NCBI RefSeq assembly: GCF_947489255.1
Contig: NZ_CANLCY010000004.1
Coordinates: 434,001 to 498,000 of the forward strand
Reading direction: 5' to 3'
DNA length: 64,000 nucleotides
Source: an uncultured Microbacterium sp.
GTDB lineage: Bacteria; Actinomycetota; Actinomycetes; Actinomycetales; Microbacteriaceae
The position numbers were made by a program, and so were the translations under genes. Within the stretch, counting starts at the first letter, position 1. The number at the start of each line of letters is the position of its first letter. A model generated the notes under the pieces. That model was not told where the DNA came from and made no database searches. It was given only the letters and a program-made list of their open reading frames with translations. Below are positions 57,895 through 64,000 of this stretch, piece after piece.

Positions 57895-58719
57895 ATGTCG
57901 CTCGGCGGGAGAAGGGGAGGCACACGGAAAGACGCGACCGTGTCCCTCACCACGATGTCGCCCAGACTTCCGTCCACCGAACCGCGTATCCCCGTCTTCC
58001 CGAACGGCCGGCGCCCCACCTGGCTCGTCGTCGTCGTCGTCCTCTTCGCGGTGCTGCCCGCCCTCATGGCGGTTGCCGATGACCGAATCGGTCTGCGCCT
58101 CGTCATGGGAGCATCGACCCTCACCATCCTCGGGGCCGCGGTCTGCCTGAACGTGCTTTTCGGCACGATCCAGGAACGGCTGCTGCGCATCGACCCGTCG
58201 GCATCCGGGGTCTGGTTCCGCCCCGCCCCGGCAGCGACCGCTGTGCCTTTCGTGCTGGGGATCCTGCTGCTTCTGCCCGCCGTAGCCCAGATCTTCGTCG
58301 ATGCGTTGAGCCTGCCGACCATGCCGTCGTTCCTGCTCACCCGTGCGCCGTACGCCCTCGGGCTTCTCGGCTTGGGGGTCGTCGTCACGAGCGCCGTGCG
58401 TCTGCGGCAGCCGGCCGGGCTGCATCTGACGTCCAGAGGACTCACCGGCATCCGGGGTCGCGGCCGCGTCGATTGGACGTGGGACGAGCTCGCCGAGGTG
58501 GGGGTCGGCGCAGGTCCCGTCGCCACGCTCCACCTCATCGCCGATGGAGCCGGGCCACGCGTCGAGGCGCCCATGCTGGCGCTGGGGTCGGATCCAAATC
58601 AGGTCGCCACGGTGGTCCGCTATTTCCGCGACGTCCCCGCGGCGCGTACCGAGCTGGACGGCCCCGGACCCGTCGTCCTGCGCGGGGTGGACGACGCGCT
58701 TCGGGCTCGCGAGGGCTGA
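57895..58719 (+). CDS. Hypothetical membrane protein
   Basis: 274 residues from ATG 57895 (an in-frame ATG at 57955 would give 254). Two N-terminal transmembrane segments (about 42-62 and 70-92), two more around 117-160, then a soluble part with GLHLTSRGLTGIRGRGRVDW and TLHLIADGAG, which resembles the PH-like tail of the protein at 54817. TAGGCT at about 57860 may be the -10. Function unknown. Confidence 0.65.
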   Translation: MSLGGRRGGTRKDATVSLTTMSPRLPSTEPRIPVFPNGRRPTWLVVVVVLFAVLPALMAVADDRIGLRLVMGASTLTILGAAVCLNVLFGTIQERLLRIDPSASGVWFRPAPAATAVPFVLGILLLLPAVAQIFVDALSLPTMPSFLLTRAPYALGLLGLGVVVTSAVRLRQPAGLHLTSRGLTGIRGRGRVDWTWDELAEVGVGAGPVATLHLIADGAGPRVEAPMLALGSDPNQVATVVRYFRDVPAARTELDGPGPVVLRGVDDALRAREG

Positions 58720-58793
58720 GCGCGTCGTCCCCGTGAGGGAGCGCGTGGAAGCATCCGAGGAGATCGCACGCGACTCCGCTCGGGATGCCGCGT

Positions 58794-58871
58794 CATAACC
58801 TCCGTGACGCGCACAACCTCCGTCACCTGGGCCCGCATCGAACGGAGGTTGTGCGAATCGCTGAGGTTATG
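58794..58871. repeat. Long imperfect hairpin between convergent genes
   Basis: 29-base arms at 58794-58822 and 58843-58871 pair with about four mismatches around a 20-base loop. Both arms are built of two motifs, AACCTCCG and GGAGGTTGTGCG. Related motifs occur at 14808-14840, so this is a second repeat family of the genome. It lies between the ends of a membrane-protein gene and jetC and should stop transcription from both sides. Confidence 0.75.
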
Positions 58872-58901
58872 CGCGCGCGGACGGGGCCGCGTGCACGACC
58901 G

Positions 58902-61900
58902 TCAGCCCGCGACGCCCACCTTCGCCTTCGCCCACGAGCGACCGCGGGTGTCCTTGAGGATGTCGTACTCCACGTCGACGTGCGGTTCGATGGCGCTGTA
59001 CTTGTCGTTCGGGGCGCCGATGACGAGCTGGAAGCCGAGACCGCGCCACGCGCCGATCGCCCGTTTGGTGAAGTGCGCGTCGGCCTTGATCAGCGCCTCG
59101 TCGAGGAACACCGGGGCGTAGCGCGGACGCTCCGATCCGGCATCCCCGAGCTGATAGCGCAGGGCCGCGCCGACGATGAAGGCGATGAGCTCCTGCGACT
59201 CGCCGCCGGACTTCTCGCCGATGTGGTCGTACAGCGCGACGTGTTCGCCCGTGTCGGCGCGGAAGCGCTCTGCGCTGACGCGCACGTGGTTGCGCACGTC
59301 GACGAGGTCGGCGAAGTCGGGAGCCGTGGGCCGGATCCGCCCGATGAGGCGCGCCATGCGTCCGTAGACGGCCTCGCGCTCCTCGTCGGAGGAGGCCGCG
59401 TCGATCGCCGCGCGCACGTCGCGCAGCTCGCGGCGGAAGCGGCGCCGCACCTCGGACTGGTTCTCGCGCGGAACGATCTGCAGGCGGTGTTCGTCGTCGT
59501 AGAACGGAAGGTCCTGCATGATGTCGTTGATCGGCGCGATGCGCTCGCGGATCTCGCGCAGCGCCCGCGTGAGCGCCGAGTCGAGGTTCGTGAGGTCGTT
59601 CCCCGACAGCTGCAGCAGCGAGTCCCGCCACTCCGCCTCGAGCTCGTGCAGGCCGCTCGCCTCGAGGTCGGCGAGGATGCGCTCGAAGTCCCCGAGCGAC
59701 TCGTCGGGGTCGGCGAGCAGGTTCGGGCTCGGCCACCGGTCGGTGAAGGCCGTCAGCGTGCGGCGCAGGCTCTCGCGCTGGTCGCTCCACGTCTCCTGCG
59801 CCGAGCGCTGCTCCTCGAGCAGGCGCTTGGAGGCGGACTCCAGAGCGGCATCGAAGCGCGAGAGCAGCTGCGAGGGAGAGGCGTCGTCGGCGGGCGCGAC
59901 GAACAGAGCGTCGAGGTACGCGGCTTCGTCGGAGGTGAGCGTCATCCCGGCGTCATCGGCGCGTTCCAGCCGCTCGTTCGCGGCATCCACCTCGTCGGTG
60001 ACCTCGGCCCAGCGCGCGGCGAGCGCCTGCTGCTCGGTCTTGGCGGCACCGATCTCCTCGCGCAACCGCGCCGCCCGGGCGCGCGTGCCGGAGATCTGCT
60101 CCTGCAACTCCGCGATGCGGGGGTTCCCCGCGGTGACCTCGACGATCGTCTCGTTCCAGCGTTCGAGGTCGCGCTCGACGGATGCCGTGTCGACCTGGTC
60201 CCACGACAGATCGGCGATCTTCTCGAGGGCGCTGCGCCGTTCGTCGAACGCGTCGAGGGCCGCGGCGGCGTCGTCGACCGCGGACTTCGCGGTGGCGAGG
60301 TCGCGGCGCACCGCGACGATCTGCTCGCCGAGCTCGGTCAGTCGCACGCGGGAGGAGAAGCCCAGCACGCTCTGTCGGACCGATCCGCCGTGCGCGCCAC
60401 GGGAGCCCTGACTGGTCTGCCCCGAGATCGTGAGCGCCAGACGGTGCTGCGACAGCTCGGCTGCGGCATCCACGCAGACGAAGGCGAACTGCTGCTCGAG
60501 CCGGTCCTGCAGCCATCCGGTGAAGGGGGAGCGGCGGTACTCCAGGCGTCCGGGGAGCGTCGCGGGGTCGAGTCCCGTGCGCTCGGGCAGGTCGGTCGAC
60601 ACGCCCTCGAACCGCAGGCGCTCCGACAGGCGCACGCCGTCGATCGCCGAGCGGAAGGATGCCAGGTGCGCGGCATCCACGAGGAGGGTCGTCGCGAAAC
60701 CGCCGAGGGCCAGCGTGAACGCCCCGCGCCACGGCTCGAACTCGGTGCGCACGTCGACGAGCTCGGCGACGAAGGGCAGCTCGGCGGCGGTGAGTCCCGC
60801 GGCCTCCGCGAGGGCCTCGCGCGCCTCGTGCAGGCGGGGAGGGATGTTGTCGTCGCGGGTCTGGGTGCGCCGGTGCTCGGCCTCCAGCGCCGAGAGCTGC
60901 CGGCGCAGCTCGGTGTGCCGGCTGCTCGCGGCGACGAAGGCGTCGCGTACGGCGGTCTTGGCATCGGCATCGCCCAGCGTGCGTCGCGCCTCGTCGGCGA
61001 TCGCGGTGAACTGCTTCGCCGACGAGACCTCGGTCGACAGCACGGCGAGGGCGGCGTCGAACCGCTCCCGGTCGCGCTGCATCCCGGCGAGGCGCCGCTC
61101 GAGAGCGCGGAGCTCGCGCTGCGCGGCGTCGAGCTGGTCGCCTCCGGCCGCGCGCAGCACGTCGCCCAGTCCCTCCCGCTCGGCCTCCGCGGCATCCGCC
61201 AGCGCCTGCCGCTCGCGCACGAGGGCGTCGGTGGCGTGCGTGCGCTCGCGCAGCTCGGTCTCGACCGCGGTGAGCAGGTCGACGCGGCGCTGCGCGCGCC
61301 AGAGGGAGGCGCGCGATTCGGGGTCGCCGAAGCGCCCGAGGGCGTCGATGAGGCGCAGCCGCTCGGCGGCCTCGTCGATGCGGGTCTTCATCGCGCGGAT
61401 GGGCTGGAGCGCCCGCACCTGCTGGCGCGCCTCGAGCATGCGCGTGCGCGTGCCCTCGAGGCCGTCGAAGTGCGACACGACGGCGTCGGCGACGGCGAGG
61501 GTCTCGGGCTCCTCGAGCACCATGCGCTTGTAGAGGTCGTCGACGGTGGTGATCTGCTGACCGGCCTGGATGCGCGCGAGAAGGCTCATCGCCTTCGCCC
61601 CGGACCCCGCGGCGCCGATCCCGAGCACCGCGTGCAGGCGCGCCGAGAACTCGCGGTCGGTGGCGAGGGTGTCGAGCCCCGTGGCCCGCACGGCGCTGTC
61701 GGACAGGTGGCTCCGAGCCGCCTTCTCGAGGTCGCGCAGGTCGAACGCGCCGTGCACGGTCGCGCGCACCTTGACCGCGTCGTCGAGGGTGCGCGCCGCC
61801 GCCGGGATGTACCAGGCCCTCACGGCGGTGAAGCGGGCGCCGTCGTGGTCGGCCCAGGTCATCGCGATCGCGGTCCACGTGTCGACACCGTCGCCGCGTA

Positions 61901-62246
61901 GCACCCGCACCTTCGTGCCCTCGTCGGTGCGGGACTCGTCGAGCTTGCCGCGTCCGTACGAGAGGATGTTGCGCTGCTCCTGCCCGCGGGGCCGCCCCAC
62001 GACCGCGCCGTTCGAGGCGCCGTTGAAGGGGGTCGTGTGCGGCATCATGAGCGCGACGTAGGCGTCCATGAGCGTCGACTTGCCCGAGCCCGACCCGCCG
62101 CACAGCAGGGTCGCGGTGGGGGCGAAGCGCACGCGGTGCGTCCCGTCGTAGCCGCCCCAGTTGATCAGCTGCAGGTCTTCGGCCACCCACTGCTGCCCGC
62201 GGGAGGCGGCGGGGATGAGCCCGAAGAGGGTCTCGAGCATGGTCAT
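58902..62246 (-). CDS. jetC: Wadjet/MksF ATPase JetC
   Basis: 1114 residues from ATG 62246; the frame is open far upstream, but that part is jetB in another phase. An SbcC/SMC-like ATPase: Walker [12 protein letters not shown] (about 49-59), long coiled coils (about 230-820), signature [10 protein letters not shown] and Walker [14 protein letters not shown] near the C-terminus, then [10 protein letters not shown]. This is the motor of the Wadjet/MksBEF complex that extrudes loops and senses small circular DNA. It overlaps jetB by four bases (ATGA). Confidence 0.92.
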   Translation of the reverse strand: MTMLETLFGLIPAASRGQQWVAEDLQLINWGGYDGTHRVRFAPTATLLCGGSGSGKSTLMDAYVALMMPHTTPFNGASNGAVVGRPRGQEQRNILSYGRGKLDESRTDEGTKVRVLRGDGVDTWTAIAMTWADHDGARFTAVRAWYIPAAARTLDDAVKVRATVHGAFDLRDLEKAARSHLSDSAVRATGLDTLATDREFSARLHAVLGIGAAGSGAKAMSLLARIQAGQQITTVDDLYKRMVLEEPETLAVADAVVSHFDGLEGTRTRMLEARQQVRALQPIRAMKTRIDEAAERLRLIDALGRFGDPESRASLWRAQRRVDLLTAVETELRERTHATDALVRERQALADAAEAEREGLGDVLRAAGGDQLDAAQRELRALERRLAGMQRDRERFDAALAVLSTEVSSAKQFTAIADEARRTLGDADAKTAVRDAFVAASSRHTELRRQLSALEAEHRRTQTRDDNIPPRLHEAREALAEAAGLTAAELPFVAELVDVRTEFEPWRGAFTLALGGFATTLLVDAAHLASFRSAIDGVRLSERLRFEGVSTDLPERTGLDPATLPGRLEYRRSPFTGWLQDRLEQQFAFVCVDAAAELSQHRLALTISGQTSQGSRGAHGGSVRQSVLGFSSRVRLTELGEQIVAVRRDLATAKSAVDDAAAALDAFDERRSALEKIADLSWDQVDTASVERDLERWNETIVEVTAGNPRIAELQEQISGTRARAARLREEIGAAKTEQQALAARWAEVTDEVDAANERLERADDAGMTLTSDEAAYLDALFVAPADDASPSQLLSRFDAALESASKRLLEEQRSAQETWSDQRESLRRTLTAFTDRWPSPNLLADPDESLGDFERILADLEASGLHELEAEWRDSLLQLSGNDLTNLDSALTRALREIRERIAPINDIMQDLPFYDDEHRLQIVPRENQSEVRRRFRRELRDVRAAIDAASSDEEREAVYGRMARLIGRIRPTAPDFADLVDVRNHVRVSAERFRADTGEHVALYDHIGEKSGGESQELIAFIVGAALRYQLGDAGSERPRYAPVFLDEALIKADAHFTKRAIGAWRGLGFQLVIGAPNDKYSAIEPHVDVEYDILKDTRGRSWAKAKVGVAG

Positions 62247-62983
62247 ACGAGCTCTCCCTCGGTCGTTCCGGATGCCACGAGCTCCGCCTCGGTTGCACGC
62301 GCGGGGGGCGCCCCGGCATCCGTCGTCTGCTCGTCCAGCCAGCGCTGCAGCTCGCGCAGCGTCTCGGCGCTCAGGACGATCTCGATGAGCGGACCGATGC
62401 GGTAGCGGCCCTCGGACTCCTCCTCGATGATGCCCTCGCGGTCGAGGCGCGAGATCGCGGTGCGCACGGCGCGCTGCTGGCTCGCGCGCGTGCCGTCGCT
62501 CTCGGAGAAGTAGGTCAGCACGGTCTGCTCGACCTCTTCGACGTCGACGCGGGCCGAGCCGGTGCCCGCGGTGATCTCGCGCTGGAAGACCGTGCGCAGG
62601 TAGACGAGCACCAGGGTTTCCGCGCGCGAGTACGCCTCGTCCTTGAGCAGGATCGGCACGTCGAGCTCGTCGCTGCGCACCTGCTCCTTGTAGGCGACGC
62701 CCCGCGAGTGGTCGACGACGAGCCGCACGAACAGGTCGTTCAGGCGCGACTCGATCATCTGCTGGTGCTCCAGCAGCAGCTTCCACTCGGCGGGGGAGGA
62801 CTCGGCCAGCAGGAAGCGACGCTGGAGGATCCGCACCAGCACGCGGCGCACGTCGGCGTCGAGCACGCCGCGGTCGCCGGCGAAGAGCGCGTCGGGGTCG
62901 TTCTCCATCGCGACCGGGGCGATGAACGCGGGGGTGTCGTCGCCGGGGGCGTCGGCATCGGCGGACAGGGCGATGTCAGTCAT
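62243..62983 (-). CDS. jetB: Wadjet/MksE accessory protein JetB (DUF4194)
   Basis: 246 residues from ATG 62983, overlapping jetA by eight bases. The DUF4194 pattern is clear: [19 protein letters not shown], then a winged-helix C-terminal half ([20 protein letters not shown], then [20 protein letters not shown]). It is the KITE-type partner that joins JetC heads to JetA. The N-terminal 25 residues are Asp/Pro-rich and probably disordered. Confidence 0.92.
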   Translation of the reverse strand: MTDIALSADADAPGDDTPAFIAPVAMENDPDALFAGDRGVLDADVRRVLVRILQRRFLLAESSPAEWKLLLEHQQMIESRLNDLFVRLVVDHSRGVAYKEQVRSDELDVPILLKDEAYSRAETLVLVYLRTVFQREITAGTGSARVDVEEVEQTVLTYFSESDGTRASQQRAVRTAISRLDREGIIEEESEGRYRIGPLIEIVLSAETLRELQRWLDEQTTDAGAPPARATEAELVASGTTEGELV

Positions 62984-64000
62984 CGGCATCCGTTTCTGTG
63001 GGGCTCTGGGCGCGGACCGCGCCGAACGCGAAGCGCCGGGTCGTGCCGTCGGGTCGCACGGCCTCCACGATCGAGACCTCGTCGGTCTCGACCAGACCGC
63101 TCCGGTGCACGATCTCGAGCAGGCCGACGAGGTCGACGGGGCGCCGGGTCTGCGCATCGGCGCCCGCGAAGGCCGTCGCGAGGTCGAAGGAGTCGCCGAG
63201 CCCCGCGACGTACGCCTCGAGCTCGGGATAGTGCGGGCCGCCCCACGCGCGCGTGTCGACCGTGTCGAACTCGACGTCGGCGCCGTCGGGGGTGGATGCC
63301 AGGGGCTCGGGCGCTCCGGGCGGACGCACGTCGCTGAGCGAGCGGCGCAGGTGCCCGATGTCGGCGAGCGGGAGGGTGCGCACGGGCTCGACGCGGCCGG
63401 GAGCCCGGGTCTGGCTCCAGCGGTGCAGCCCCGCCATGACGCCGCGCAGCAGATCGTCGACCTGGCGGTCGCGGATCGGATCGTGCGTGCGCACCTGGGC
63501 GGTGATGACGTGCGACGCCCTCCGCTGAGCGGTCAGCACCTCTTGCACCCCCGCTTCGACGCGGCGCGCGATCGCATCCAGCTCCGAACGCTGCTCGGCG
63601 GTCATGAGGCGGGAGAACGGCTGGGTGAGCACGGCGTGCAGCTGCTCGGTGAGGTCGTCGATGTGCTCGGGATCGCCGATGAGGCGCAGGGCCCCCTGGA
63701 ACGCTCGGCCCTCGGGGGTCGCCTGCATCACCTGGCGCCCCCGCTCGAGGTATTCGCGCAGCACGTCGCCCGTCGGACGCACGTCGCGGCGCAGCTCCGC
63801 CACGACGTCGCGCTGCATCGCCGTGATCGACTCCGCCACGCGCGAGAAGTCGGCGGGAAGCTCGCGGGCGAGATGGATGACGTTCTCGGCCTCTTCGAGC
63901 AGGTGATCGTCGTCGAGCGGCTCGACGATGCCCTCGTCGAGGGCGGCGATCTCGGCATCCAGTGCCGCGCGTTCGGCGAGGAGCGCCTCGCGGCGCCGCG
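62976..64000 (-). CDS. jetA: Wadjet/MksB kleisin-like protein JetA (DUF3375), partial
   Basis: The 341 C-terminal codons; the frame stays open to the edge of the window, so the N-terminus is outside. DUF3375 features include [36 protein letters not shown] and the C-terminal winged helix ([19 protein letters not shown]). JetA bridges JetC heads as the kleisin of the complex. It is the first gene of the visible jetA-jetB-jetC operon. Confidence 0.9.
   Translation of the reverse strand, partial: RRREALLAERAALDAEIAALDEGIVEPLDDDHLLEEAENVIHLARELPADFSRVAESITAMQRDVVAELRRDVRPTGDVLREYLERGRQVMQATPEGRAFQGALRLIGDPEHIDDLTEQLHAVLTQPFSRLMTAEQRSELDAIARRVEAGVQEVLTAQRRASHVITAQVRTHDPIRDRQVDDLLRGVMAGLHRWSQTRAPGRVEPVRTLPLADIGHLRRSLSDVRPPGAPEPLASTPDGADVEFDTVDTRAWGGPHYPELEAYVAGLGDSFDLATAFAGADAQTRRPVDLVGLLEIVHRSGLVETDEVSIVEAVRPDGTTRRFAFGAVRAQSPTETDADD

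Noticed and set aside
58785..61901. Plus-strand open frame of 1038 codons opposite jetC
   Set aside because: Composition is that of an antisense shadow (Arg/Glu/Val repeats, no domain); jetC carries all ATPase motifs on the other strand.

Overview
The window is a high-GC actinobacterial chromosome segment, most likely Microbacterium or a close relative in the Microbacteriaceae. This rests on the GC-rich codon use, the arginine cluster order, the parA-scpA-scpB-rluB-tyrA-cmk-der order, the many leaderless start sites (TANNNT, six bases, then ATG or GTG), and palindromic repeats of the CTTCGACAAGCTCAG type. The genus is inferred; the sequence alone does not prove it. No IS element, CRISPR array, rRNA or integrase was found. 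There is one tRNA gene, tRNA-Pro(GGG).

Core region, 1-25.3 kb: the end of pheS and all of pheT; an arginine operon argC-J-B-D-F with 1-4 base overlaps, then a membrane protein and a leaderless argH; a SatD-type regulator with a palindromic operator; tyrS; a DUF4184 membrane protein; the chromosome-segregation and translation block parA-scpA-scpB-rluB-tyrA-cmk-der; two tandem DUF805 membrane proteins; a NUDIX-NYN fusion; an S4 RNA-binding protein; and a GNAT acetyltransferase. Two items stand out. A 31-codon leaderless reading frame with four consecutive Arg codons lies just before argC. A 96-bp palindromic repeat unit, tandemly triplicated and in frame, lies inside scpA.

Defence island, about 25.5-46.1 kb: this starts directly after tRNA-Pro, has visibly lower GC, and is dense in defence-type genes. 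In order it holds a minus-strand group (Cys-rich protein, DUF1883-TIR protein, an apparently truncated partner, a small coupled frame); a plus-strand GHKL ATPase fused to a Shedu-like PD-(D/E)xK nuclease; a minus-strand trio ending in a GIY-YIG protein; small RHH and DUF3846 proteins; and a four-gene operon of SNF2-type helicase, type III methyltransferase Mod, type III endonuclease Res and a PHP-SMC ATPase of the TrlF type. The last three genes overlap by 1-4 bases. This four-gene operon is the best candidate for an undescribed composite system: type III restriction-modification joined to a DISARM DrmD-like helicase and a PHP/ATPase effector.

Right flank, 46.2-64 kb: several small Microbacteriaceae-type proteins, including two tandem paralogue pairs; a YnfA-family membrane protein; a 35-codon micro-ORF with its own promoter-like and terminator-like signals; an ABC exporter (ATPase plus MacB/FtsX permease) divergent from a histidine kinase/response regulator pair; two membrane proteins; and a CPA1 Na+/H+ antiporter. 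The window ends in a minus-strand Wadjet/MksBEF operon: jetA (cut by the window edge), jetB and jetC. No jetD nuclease gene follows jetC.
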